Source: Gonapodya sp. JEL0774
Lineage: Eukaryota > Monoblepharomycota > Monoblepharidomycetes > Monoblepharidales > Gonapodyaceae
Reading direction: 5' to 3'
Assembly: GCA_027604505.1 (NCBI GenBank)
Contig: JADIIX010000050.1
Location: 20,102-84,101, forward strand
DNA length: 64,000 nucleotides
The notes below the pieces were generated by a model that was not told the origin of the DNA, made no database searches, and saw only the letters and a program-made list of their open reading frames with translations. Both the position numbers and the translations under genes were made by a program. This document shows, one piece after another, positions 54,137 through 64,000 of the stretch; the first letter of the stretch is position 1; each line of letters starts with the position of its first letter.

Positions 54137-57100
54137 TCACGCAGCCGACTTCCTCGCCCTCTCCTTAAACTCTCTTTTCAGCCTCTCAACCTCGTCACGG
54201 ATCCAGTCGTGTCGCAGAATCTAGAAAGTGATGATATTTACCACGGCGTGAAGAGTGAACGTCGAGGACAAAGCAAAATATGGTGAAACTGATCAACCCA
54301 CGTCGTCAATCTTGATGCGTCTGTGTTCATCGTACGTGAGCATTTTGGTGATCAAATCGGCGCAAGCTGACGTGTCGTGAGCGATCATGGGTGAGTCCAC
54401 TGTGTGCAATCCCACTTGTCCTCACCCTGATATGAAATACTCACCTCGATCAATCTTGGCCGGGAATCTAAATTCTCCCTTGAGTATCTCCGCTTTATTT
54501 TGGAACGGATTCTCCCCAAAAACGATTGTAAAGAGCAACACGCCCAAAGACCTGCAACCGACACCCGAATTCCACCACCAAAAGCCAAAACGCACACAAA
54601 GAAATAAAGAAACAAACCAAATCAATTGCTAGATCGCCAACACCCTCGCTCGAAACCCCCCACGAGGCCGCTACCCACCACACCTCCGCCTCGGGACCCT
54701 TGTAGGGGGCCTTCCTGACCACCTCGGGCGAAGCAAAGTGCGTGGTCCCATTGAACTTTGTGAAGTAGTGCTCTCGGTCCTTGGGAATGCGAGACGCCGA
54801 ACCGAAATCGACGAGCTTGACGTTGTAGTCTGCGTCGATGACAATGTTCTGCAGGAGGCATAGTGGTCAGTTGATTGGATGGAAAGAAGAAGGCAAGGCG
54901 GGAATGAGGGGCGATCAGTTTGTTGTGCGTGTTTCACAGCAACTCAACGACAGATCAAATGGACTCTACACCCCACAACCTCGTTCCTTTCCGTCTGTCT
55001 CCTACCCACCACTATAGGCCACCATCCCCCACCTCTACCCCTCCTACGTACCTCGTCCTTCAAATCCCGATGCACGTACCCCTTGTGATGCATGTGCTGC
55101 ACGGCCATGGCGATCTGGGCGAAGATTTTCTTGCACGCGCGGTCCGAGAGTTGAATGTCTGTGTGTGGTGGGAAATAGATGGTACGGTGGACGAACAGGA
55201 AGGGCGGCGGTGTGAGATAATCCTGTGAGAGTTCCGAGAAGAGGGAGACAACTTACGAGCATCTGGAGAATACGTTCCAGAGACAACATGGGAATGTAAG
55301 TGATGGTGGTGGGAGTAATAAAGGAAAGCGATAACCAAGGGAAGTGGAAAAGTTGGTGTGTTGAATTTCTTCGCTTGCACTCAACACACTCGCACTGCCC
55401 CGCGGACTACCACCAACCCACCTATACATTCGAACAAATCACAACTTGTCCTCCTCCTGATGCTTTTCTCTTGCTCCTCCGTGAGTCTAAACAGCGGACT
55501 GCACTCCATCTTCCCTTCTCCGCCCTGGGGCTTGACCCGCGGGGTCACTCGCAACCCCGGGTTCCGGCGAGGGTTGAGCTCGGGATTCCGCACGTCCCAC
55601 TCGGTGCCGTGGAGTTCGGTGACGAGGAGGACGTACCGGTCGTCGAGGATGTGCTCCACGTAGGTGATAACGCAGGGATGCCGGCAGGTGGACAGGATGG
55701 AGATTTCGAGGGGGGCGGGGCTAGGGTGCAGGGTAGGATCGGAGGTCCACAGGTCTGCCGGAATTTTGTCCTTGGCGATAAATTTAACGGCCACCTGGGG
55801 GAAAGGGGGGTTGTACGTTAGGAATGCACAGTGGTAGTGTCATTGGTTGTCCTCAGATCAGCACCGAGAGCAACGTTCAGTCCACCCCTTATTCATAAAC
55901 AGAACCCCTCCACCAACAGACCATATCAAAAAGGAACAACGGCTCTCTACCCAGAGGCCGCCCCGCAACACCCTCCCCCCTCCCCCCTCCCCCCCAACCC
56001 AGCCAACATCTAACCCACCTCTCTCCCATCCTCCAACCTCGTCGCCGTCATAACGAACCCAAACGCCCCATCTCCGAGCAACTGCCCGACCTTGTAGCGG
56101 TCTCTGAATCCTCTAGGCAGCTCCCTCGACCCATCCAGTAGCGCCACGACCTCTGCGTGCCTCTTGTTGCGCTCCTCGTCTTCAGGAGTCGTAGAAGCCG
56201 GTGCCGGTGGCAGCGCCGGTCGTTGAGCCTGCGCACCCGCCATGCCTTGTCCCTGTGTTGCTCCCGCCGCCGCCGCTTTTGCCGCCGGGCCGAGGGAAGC
56301 GGGTTTGACAGCCGATGAGAGCTGGCGAGGCATGGCAATAGGGAGTGCCGAGCGGAGGCCCATGCCCGGGATGGTGAAGGAAGCAGGGAGGGCAAGGGCG
56401 GACGTGGAGAGTGGACGGGGTTTTGCGAGTGGCGAAGTGGTGGGTGCGTAGGAGTCGTCTTTGGCGAAGAGGCGGGTTTTGTTCGAAGGGGGGAAAGTAG
56501 GGAAGGACTTTCGCGTGGTGGTGGCGAGGCGGGGTGGCGGTGTGGGCGGTTGGGTGGAGTATGAGGGTAGCGGGGGCGACGATGCAGAAACAGAAAAGGA
56601 GGACGCGGAGGTGGTGGAGGTGGTGGAGGCGGTGGATGGTGTTGACGATGCAGGCGACGGGGATATATCTGCCGAGGAGGATGTAGTGGAGGAGGGCACG
56701 AGGGTGGTGGCCGAGTTTGGGAGGTGGGACTGCCCGCCGCTGGTACTGGTTGCACCACCCGCGCCACCACGATGAGCAACGGTCGAAGCCGAAGCGTACA
56801 CGGTAGGATAAGCTGGTGAGACGAGATCAGAAATGGGGGACGAGAAAGATCCGGAAGTGCTCGGAAGGAAGAGCGAGTATCGTTGCTGAGGTGTGCGGGG
56901 GGCAGAGGGGAGTGAGGCTGCCGAGATGGAGAGCGAGGAGAGTGTGACATCTGGGTCACGGGATGAGAGTGCGGACGCGGTCAGAGAGGTGTCAGATGAG
57001 TTTGCGGCGCCGGATCCGTCTGCGTACTCCGCGTCGGTGAGGAGAGTATGTTCTGAGGCGGGCTTTGTGGACGACGACTCAGAGTCGTTGAGCGCGGCGA

Positions 57101-57812
57101 AGGAGGAGCCGACAACGTAGGCAGATTGAGGGCGCGTGGAAGAGAACTGATACTGGCGTGGCTGGTGCGGTTGGTTGTGTTGGTGCTGATAGGAGTTGTG
57201 GTGGGTGAGGTTTGCGGTCTTGCCAGCTGCGCGTGTTGACCATTGGGACGCGGAGAACGATTTGGAGAGGAGGTCTCCCGGTTTTGAGGAAGATGTCAGA
57301 GGAGGAGAGTGTTTGGGGGAGTCGGTGGGAGAAGAGGATTTGGGGTGGGCGGAGTGGGACAAAGGAGTGGAAGGAGGCTTGTCGCGCTGGTCCTTGTCCT
57401 TGTCCCTTTCCTTTTCCGAGTTGCGAGATTTCCACGGAGCAACCAGAGTTGAGAGCCAAGCAGCATAACCGGAAGAAGGTTTTGGTTTGTGGGAGTTGGG
57501 CTGTTGAGCGGGAACGGGTTGCATTGTAGAGTTGTGAGAGGTGTCGATGTGTTTGATGTTTGAGGTGTCTCTGCGAGAAGCAAGCGATGAGTGAGATGCT
57601 GCTGATGGTTGTGGGGAGAGCGCGTGTGCGTGCATGTGCGGGTGGTGCATGTGCCCAGACGTCGCTGGCGTGTTGAGCGTCGCAGTCGAGTCCCCGATGT
57701 TGTGTTCGACCGAGTCCGAGAGTGTGATTGACGCCAGCAGATTGAGCACAGATGGCGACGCTTCCCGGTGCCCAGACGGGGACGCGTACGCTGTCGACTC
57801 GGTGTCCGTCAT
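54137..57812 (-). CDS. Serine/threonine protein kinase, PAS-kinase (Psk1/PASK) type
   Basis: The kinase domain resembles PAS kinase, which tunes sugar partitioning and translation in fungi. The start MTDTESTAYASPSGHREASP is at 57812. The first exon (to about 56018) encodes some 590 residues of Ser/Thr/Pro-rich low complexity with His and Gln runs; no PAS domain is visible. It ends in the glycine loop YKVGQLLGDGAFGFVMTATR. After an intron, VAVKFIAKDKIPADLWTSDP holds the ATP lysine, and CDLFECI the hinge. GYVHRDLKDENIVID is the catalytic loop, VKLVDFGSASRI the DFG, and TTHFASPEVVRKAPYKGPEA the APE-like segment. SLGVLLFTIVFGENPF and HDWIRDEVERLKREF follow. The HRDLKDENI and DFGSA pattern with KFIxKDK is PASK-like. 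Stop at 54137. Confidence 0.85.
55971..56000. repeat. C/G-tract in kinase intron, possible G-quadruplex on the minus strand
   Basis: At least four C-runs of three or more, separated by single T or AA, lie in the first intron of the kinase gene. On the coding (minus) strand this reads as runs of six to seven G. Such spacing can form a G-quadruplex in the transcript or the DNA. Only the sequence pattern supports this. Confidence 0.55.
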
Positions 57813-58640
57813 CGCTCGCCTTCGGTTCGTCGGTGATGCTCCAGAGACTACGCGGTATCAAGCTTTCAGTCCTCTTATGCCGCGTATGCAGCGTTGAGAC
57901 TGTTCTTATCCGCTCTGGTGTGGATTGCTTGTGCAGCCGACGAACGCACGGCAACGGGCGGCGAAAGAACTGCTCCACCAATCACACGCTAATATGGCTG
58001 ATTGTCGACGATGATGACCGCCGCCTTCGCTTTTGATGTCACTGTCGTCGCCGAATGCTCCTGCTCTTTGATGGTTTTTCCTTCGCTCGGTGTTCGCGCG
58101 TTTTCCTCAGTCAACTCATCTGAAACTTGCACCCCACGGCACATCGGCACAGCCGTGGATCCGCAAGACTGCGCCACACCTATGCCCTCACAGAAAATGT
58201 TGAACAACGCACAAACGCATCGTTGTATCTTTCAATCAGGCGTGAATTGTCCCTGTTGCGAGTGCGAGAACCATACACTCGATATCGTAACGTTTTCTGA
58301 ATACGTTAGTTATTCTGTTATCCTGATGTTGGCCGACGAGCCCACATCCACGTTCTGATGAAGCCAAATGAAACGAAGTACCCGCTGCAACGTCTTTTGT
58401 AAGAGACTGTACGCTCTAAGCAAGCAACCGAAAGCATGAAGTGAAGTTTGAGTCTTGTGACACTGCGAGAGGTAAGTGCAACGGTTCATGAGCCTGTCTT
58501 GATTCCCAAATAGAACAAGACGTGCTTTTGAATCTCGGACGTTCTTGGAACAAATGCTGCTCATGTGGGGAATGTGACAGCATCAAATCAGACATGACTT
58601 TACCCTAATGCCCAGTGCTGTCCTGGCACTAATGGGGAAA
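57813..58640. promoter_or_regulatory. Intergenic stretch upstream of the PASK-like kinase
   Basis: This 828 bp stretch should hold the kinase promoter. A plus-strand open frame at 58002-58358 (118 codons, many Cys and Thr) shows no family features, and I leave it out as a gene. No repeat or RNA gene is visible. Confidence 0.4.
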
Positions 58641-59248
58641 TCACACCCATCTTGCCACCCGGACCCACTCCTTCCTTCCCTCACGCCACTGTACCGACTC
58701 CATCAAGCATAAACTACAGTTGTGCACTTTGTCTTGCAGTCCGCAAGGGCAACCCTCAGTTAGAGAACAGTGTGTACATCTCAAAGTCCACTCACCGCAC
58801 AGAAGGGGTGCGTTCAAGGAAGCTGAACAGAATGGACACAAGAATGTCGAGAACTTCGTAAAATCACGTTGTTGGTAGACCACAGAGGGGTGTTGGGCGG
58901 GGGGAGGGAGGTCAGAGTGAGGAATCAAGCAAGACGGTTGTGGGCTCCCTGGCACACTTGATGAATTACAACCATTATCCACATCTGCAATCTACCATTT
59001 CGTGGATGAGGATTGCCCGATTTTTTTTATATGGAGACGTTCAATGTCATGTGGGATTAGTCTCGAACTACATTGTGTTCTCGGCGCCGGAAGTCCCGGA
59101 ACAGAGGGTAGTGTGTACCGAAGGTGAAGTCAGCTGAGACGTAGAGTGCACCGTGGCTAGATTCATTCAAGACGTTGGTTTGAATTTTGCTAAGTATCGC
59201 TGAGAAAGTGACGTCATCATCAGAGTCACGCTGCTCACTACCGTGGTC
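58641..59248 (-). CDS. Possible small cysteine-rich protein, exon structure unresolved
   Basis: I do not recognise this. One open frame starts MTDHGSEQRDSDDDVTFSAI (59248) and continues with LSKIQTNVLNESSHGALYVS. A second (to 58641) carries LCPFCSASLNAPLLCGEW, a GTGAGT donor right after LLC, and CTHCSLTEGCPCGLQ and CSLC if read through. The paired CxxC motifs suggest a zinc ribbon. I could not find a join between the two parts that I trust, so this may be two pieces of one short gene, or chance. It is divergent from SMG8, whose start is only 44 bp away. Confidence 0.3.
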
Positions 59249-59292
59249 AGTCATTGGCTGGCGGTTTCACGTACATCCTGCTTCCTCGCCCA

Positions 59293-62200
59293 ATGGGCAC
59301 ACTTGACTTCGATTCCATCGATTTTTCTCCTGGCGCGTCCTGGACACCCGCACAGCCTTCGATTGATGCGGTGGGGAAGCTCGCAAAAGCCGTCAAAGGT
59401 GAGTTGTTCACGTTATCGCATCAATTCCAGTCGAGTGGTATTCGAAAGCTCCATTAAATAAGGGCGGGGGGGGGGGGGCGGGCGGGGGGGGCCGGCGGGG
59501 GGGCGGGGGGGCCGCGGCGGGGGGGGGGCCGGGNNNNNNNNNNGCAATCGTTATTTTGTCACGTTTTCCCAACAATTCCATTCGCTTGGTATTCGAAATC
59601 TCCATTAAATAACCCCCCCCCCCCCCCCCACCCCCCATCACCTCTGTTTCAAAAGACCTCTGCGCTCACTTTCATCCTCCCATTGGCTCCAAGGATGATG
59701 GACCGTGCTCCCTCGTTGGGGTCGTCGGTTCGTTCGATGTTGGAACCATAACCACCGACATATACGGAGTCGCCGCGATTTCGTACGGTGATACGACAAG
59801 TGCAATCGATCGCATTGCTGGATGGGAGTTGAGCAAGGTACACAAGAGTTCTTTTTCGGACGGATGTGTAGCGTGTGGATCGCTCACGGTGCTGTGCAAC
59901 CATCAATGTCTCTCCACCGTTCAGTCATCCAGCTCCACTCATCAAATACCTCTGACCGAGAACCTCCGGCTCCGCCTTCATCTGGATCGTGCCAGTAGCG
60001 CTGTTTTCGTCTCGGTCGACGGCCGCGCTGTAGACTACCGGCCGTACGAGGAAACCAAGCGATTGTGGACAGCGCTGCAGCTTTGTCTCGTTACTATTTG
60101 TGATATAGTGGTGGTACGTGGGTGTGCAGACTGGCTTTTCTTTGCTGTGGATGAAGGGAGATGATGGGTGGACACTTATCAATCCGTGCAGCTCGTCTCT
60201 CTAGACGCTGCACTCTCTTCTTCTCACGCGTCGATTCTGCGTCAAGCACACTCCTCCAAGGCAACTCTCACGACATTCTCGGACAAGATGCATCGCATGA
60301 GAGATGTAGTAGCTTCACACGTTGGAAACGTGCGTAACATCTCTCCAAGCAGCACAACGAATCGGATACCGGCGCTCTTTGCCGCTCATTATGACCGCGA
60401 TATGACCTCAGGGAAGGACTCGGGTCGTACGTCGTATTTGCGGCCGGTGCTGAGAGAACTCGGAATTCTCGGTGTCGACCCGTCGGACTCGCAGAGAGCC
60501 ATCGTGTGCTTGTCGGACGTGTTTCCGACAGAATACGACTTATCTCCTATCGACAGGAAAGGCGACGAGGCTCAGAAGCTGAGGAGCGGATCGACATCAC
60601 TCTTGGACTACATCGTTCTGAAGGCTGAACAGGGTGATGCGACTATCCCACAGTGGCAGACCCCGAAAGACGATGAAAACACCACGTCCACCCGCAACAC
60701 ATCCAATGGACCTCACTCGGAACCTCGACACAAACAAAGTTTCCGCAACGTTCTCACATCAGTTGCGAAAGGTGGAACTTCGGCGTTGTTCCGAGGCACA
60801 GTTCGTGGTGAGGCCAGAGGAGGTGGATACGGGGTCGCCCGTGGGTACTTTGCGCCTCTTCGAGGAAGGTCGTTAGGAGGGAGATCGGCTGGCGCCGAGA
60901 GACCAGACCCGAGACATGGGTCAAGCGAATCGGAGGTTTGCACCTGACTTCCTGCCGAACATCCCACATGATATTTAATTTTCTCCCCATTCGTCACTAT
61001 TCGACAGCTCCCTACGCCTCTTCAATGTCTTACAACTTTTGCTTTGCTTGGGCTCTGCTTCTCAATGTCGGATCCGTTCGGTGTCGCCAGCCTCCACGAC
61101 ACCCACGAGGAACTCTCCGCTCTGAAAGACGTGGGTACGAGTGTTCTCAGTGCGTCCAAGACTGCGGCCGATTCGGATTCTGAATGGTCGGAAAGTCACT
61201 GCCAGGACGCGGAGGACAAAGCTGTGGTTATCTATGGAATGACTAACCCGGAACGGCCATTGTATGGAACAGACGAGCATAAATCAAGGGTAGGTTTTTA
61301 GTTCCAGCTGATTGAAGTCTCATCGCCTGATTTGCGATCGCTTTATATGTTCGTGTTCAGCTCTCCGCTGCGCTGAATGTGTACCGGCGACTCGCGCGTG
61401 GTCCCGCGCGTAAACAGCATGAAGCAACTCTTGTCAGCAGATGCGATGTGGTGTGGAAGGGCGATCCGACAAAGGGCCTCGAGGGAAAAAGGAAATGTGA
61501 AGAGATGAGTTTTCTGGACCACGAATGCGAGCGAGAGGTGACGATTACCTTCCTTGCAAGTACAGCATTGGTGTTGTTCTACTGGCTGACCCTCTGCTCC
61601 ACTGTAGTTTGCCCACACAGGACAGCACATGACAGAGAAGAAAGTCCGACAATCGTGTGACTGTGGGAGATATATGAAGGCGCGGAGTGAACCATTCGAC
61701 GCGTCGGTAAGTGGATGATCAGCTTTCAAAAATTGCTCAATCATTGGCAGAATCCTTCCCATATCTTTTCCCCTCGCAGAGTGGTAATTATTTGGCACTA
61801 TCCTGCTGTCCGCAACTTGGCAACCCAGCTCGACTGTTGCCATCCACCGCAAACGACCTGCAACCCCTCAACTTCATATCACAAAGCTTCTCAGGAGATG
61901 AACAATCAGCAGACACCTTACCAGCACTCTCTTCTGCAGAATCTGTCGACTGGGCGTGGTCCCTTGTACGAGTGGCCTCTCATTCTTACTTCGATCGACA
62001 AGACGGCGTTGTGAAAGGAGGAACAGGGTGGGGTGTCCTGTTTGGCAAGACTGCTCGTGAGCAAAAGGCGCCACCAACATACCGCGAATCTGTGAGCAAA
62101 GATCGGGGGTCAGATGGGAAGGAACGAGCGAAGCGGAGAAAGGATGACGTGCCGTCTGATGGTCAGTGGACATACTTCGGTTGGCTTTGCCGCGACCGGA

Positions 62201-63135
62201 AATCATCCGCTAGTCCAACAGCTTTCAACTCCTCGACCCTGCTTCAGGCTCACATGCTCCACGACCCACTACTCTGGCTTCGTTCATTGATTTGAAATCT
62301 CTCTCCGAAGATCGCACCACAGGAACCGCAACTGCAAGCAGTTCCTCAAAACCTTCTAATGTGAAACCAGATTCGGAATCACATATACCGAAAGATCAAC
62401 GACTTTTTGCCTTGGAGTATGAGGTAGGTGTAAATGTGCTTGACTGCTAAATTCCAACAGTCGCTCATGATAACAATCTTCGTTTCTGCAACTCGGTTTG
62501 GAAGTGCCCGATGGGCCACCGGTACCACCCCCACCCGCTAACCCTTCGTCCACTTCGTCCTTCCACTCCACCGACTGCGGGAATCGCCGGCCAGCGTCTG
62601 GTTGATAAGGATTGGCCAATCTTCATTCCTTGTGCGATCTGTAGTCCGGAACTTTTGCAGGCTCTACCGAGCACCGAGAAAGCGCCGGTCCGTGTTCTTG
62701 GCCGCTCCAGTGAGAAATCAAAACAAGGAACAGTGGTCGTGGCGCAATTAATGCGGATCAAGGTGTCTGTCGGAGAGTTGCAAGATGTTGTTCGACTGTC
62801 ACCGACCGTTTCGGTGGGTTCATGTGCATTCGTCCAAACCTCTTGAAAAGTGTTGAATTAACCTAACGGTCTCACGATTATTTCAGCTATCTATTCCTGT
62901 CCGAAATGGCTCAGGGGACACGAGTGCCAATCAGACCAGTCAGTCGTTTTCCTTTTCACCGACCACTGAATCAATTACTTTGCCACCTGGCACATCCACA
63001 GTTCTTCGCCTTCCTTACATATATGTGAATCCACACTCTGGAGAGCCAATTCGATGGCCTGTGAGTCCGTCCAAACGCCTGGATTTACACTCTGGGGCTT
63101 TCCTCCGTGCTGGTTGGCTGGTGTTGGGGGATTGA
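59293..63135 (+). CDS. SMG8: SMG8, regulator of the SMG1 kinase in nonsense-mediated decay
   Basis: SMG8 binds SMG9 and restrains the SMG1 kinase, which phosphorylates UPF1. Exons 59293-59398, 59656-59837, 59925-60113 and from 60192 join in frame. They give the N-terminal G-like fold: PCSLVGVVGSFDVGTITTDI and TALQLCLVTICDIVVLVSLD, comparable to the LLYLFSVCHILLLV helix of human SMG8. After 61065 come the conserved WSESHC and ALNVYRRLARGPARKQHEAT, then RKCEEMSFLDHECE (exon 61361-61537). CDCGRYMKARSEPFDAS follows (61608-61706), then NYLALSCCPQLG (from 61780), AWSLVRVASHSYFDRQDG, LFALEYECPMGHR, VVVAQLMRIKVSV and SITLPPGTSTVLRLPYIYVN. The order is that of SMG8. The first intron contains an assembly gap. 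The join between 60938 and 61065 is the least certain. Confidence 0.9.
59461..59633. other. Assembly gap with corrupted G/C homopolymers and a duplicated flank
   Basis: Ten N (59534-59543) follow about 70 nt of near-pure G with scattered C. On the other side, a C-run (from about 59611) follows a copy of the left flank. The copies (about 59408-59460 and 59557-59610) share, for instance, CTCCATTAAATAA and most of the preceding 40 nt. This looks like one locus assembled twice at a poly-C tract inside the first SMG8 intron. Confidence 0.8.
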
Positions 63136-63296
63136 GGTTTGTATATACTAATGGCGACAAGCTACTCAATTGTTAAGGACTCCTGTAGTATACTCATGTC
63201 TACACCGTGATTGTACATTGATTATAAATCAGACCGTTGCTGGTAGATGACCAATTTCTCACCCGACCACGAAGAGGGCACTTGTGTTACATCTTT

Positions 63297-64000
63297 CTAT
63301 CGCCCCAGCATATTAAGTATATTCTCAAAAACTAGAAATGTCGCCGCGTTCACACATACACCCCGGGTGATGCACACTCCAAAACCATTCATGAATCCAC
63401 GCCATCCGAGTTCTGCATACGTTTTCCGAATGCACGTAGCAATTGAGGGGTATTTAGAGAAAGTAGGGTCTGGATGATCAGCCTTGATGGCGGAAGTACA
63501 ACCAACACGTTCAAGGAAAATATGGATGTGAGATTCTGACTGTTGCCATGCAAAAGCAGGAGGTACCTGTATCCGGGTTTTCACTACATCAATCGGATAG
63601 ACGGATCCCCAACTGTAAAAGTAATAAGGGCGTTTGAAGCCTGTCGGTACGCCGGGCGTAAAAGTGGAGAACCTGACACTCACTACGCTGCTCCTGATAA
63701 ACCACCAAAAAGCATAGCCGCAGAGCGAGGCAAATGTTCTCGCTTTTGAATTCCATTATTTAGCATGTAGCGTTGTGTAAGGTACTCGTACGTGTATAAG
63801 AAACAGACATAGCTTCCGCCGGGATGAGGTGTCGTGAGGGAATACAAACCGAACAGGTCATCGCAGTGAGCTCACGCTTGTACCTCACGCCACAGGGTTA
63901 CTCGGTAGCCCTTAAATACACCGGCAATGCCATGGTTCTTCCACATGTAACGAGCCACATGCACTGGTCCTTTAAAATGTGGTAACCCTGCAATCGCACT
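63297..64000 (-). CDS. Mitochondrial carrier (SLC25 family), 5' end outside window
   Basis: SLC25 carriers move metabolites across the mitochondrial inner membrane in six helices built from three repeats. The window holds the second and third repeats; the start lies beyond 64000. The upstream exon reads GPVHVARYMWKNHGIAGVFK and GYRVTLWRE. The next gives GGSYVCFLYTYEYLTQRYML and MLFGGLSGAA. The last exon opens WGSVYPIDVVKTRIQVPPAF, with PIDVVKTR as the PxD/ExxK signature. It ends TYAELGWRGFMNGFGVCITR, then VNAATFLVFENILNMLGR at the stop (63297). The substrate cannot be told from this part; acylcarnitine, amino-acid or Ymc-like carriers are all possible. It is convergent with SMG8. Confidence 0.85.

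Noticed and set aside
58002-58358. Plus-strand 118-codon open frame upstream of the kinase
   Set aside because: Composition is uneven, it has no domain or splice support, and it sits in the expected promoter region.
59649-59906. Minus-strand open frames over the SMG8 second exon
   Set aside because: The plus strand gives phase-consistent splicing and SMG8 homology; the minus frames match nothing.
59656-60113. NAD kinase-like reading of the N-terminal exons
   Set aside because: The VSVDGR-type resemblance is weak; order and downstream blocks fit SMG8.
61361-63135. Dynactin p62 for the cysteine-containing C-terminal half
   Set aside because: The zinc clusters of p62 are absent, and each block aligns with SMG8 instead.

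Overview
The window is nuclear DNA of a fungus, probably an early-diverging one (chytrid-like is my guess). Genes lie on both strands, only 80-650 bp apart. Most are cut by many 50-110 nt introns with GTGAGT/GTAAGT/GTATGT donors. The gene set is eukaryotic and fungal: Vma22, Cox14, Sec2, Utp23, a fungal-type DAHP synthase and Alg2/Alg6. It also holds genes that budding yeast lacks, such as SMG8, UBE2O and an SPATA5L1-like ATPase. I saw no tRNA, rRNA, transposon, CRISPR array or secondary-metabolite cluster. A 10-N gap with corrupted G/C homopolymers at about 59.46-59.63 kb marks this as scaffold sequence.

Layout. 0-6.4 kb: the 3' end of an alkaline phosphatase gene (+), two unknown genes (-), mitochondrial-type acetoacetyl-CoA thiolase (+) and NC2-beta (+). 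7-22 kb, all minus: argininosuccinate lyase, ALG6, a CLASP-type microtubule protein with a coiled-coil tail, an SPATA5L1/AFG2B-like AAA ATPase, and TAF13. 22-32 kb: ASCC2 (+), CSL4 (-), ATP synthase subunit g (+), ALG2 (-), DAHP synthase (+). 32-43 kb: SEC2 (-), VMA22 (+), an unknown gene (+), COX14 (-), UTP23 (+), UBE2O (-). 43-58 kb, all minus: separase (about 8 kb), a divergent pyruvate kinase-like gene and a PAS-kinase-type protein kinase. 58-64 kb: a weak cysteine-rich candidate (-), SMG8 (+) running across the gap, and a mitochondrial carrier (-) cut by the window end.

The genes are housekeeping functions that do not form an operon-like system. Themes recur: RNA and translation quality control (SMG8, ASCC2, CSL4, UTP23, AFG2B-like), N-glycan assembly (ALG2, ALG6), transcription initiation (NC2-beta, TAF13), mitosis (separase, CLASP) and mitochondria (subunit g, COX14, carrier, thiolase). 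I checked several reconstructions by exon phase and length: thiolase 412 aa, argininosuccinate lyase 456 aa, NC2-beta 160 aa, TAF13 176 aa, subunit g 103 aa, COX14 70 aa and CLASP 1576 aa all splice in frame. The observation most worth following is the pyruvate kinase-like gene, which has lost several catalytic residues. I did not find an obviously new multi-gene system.
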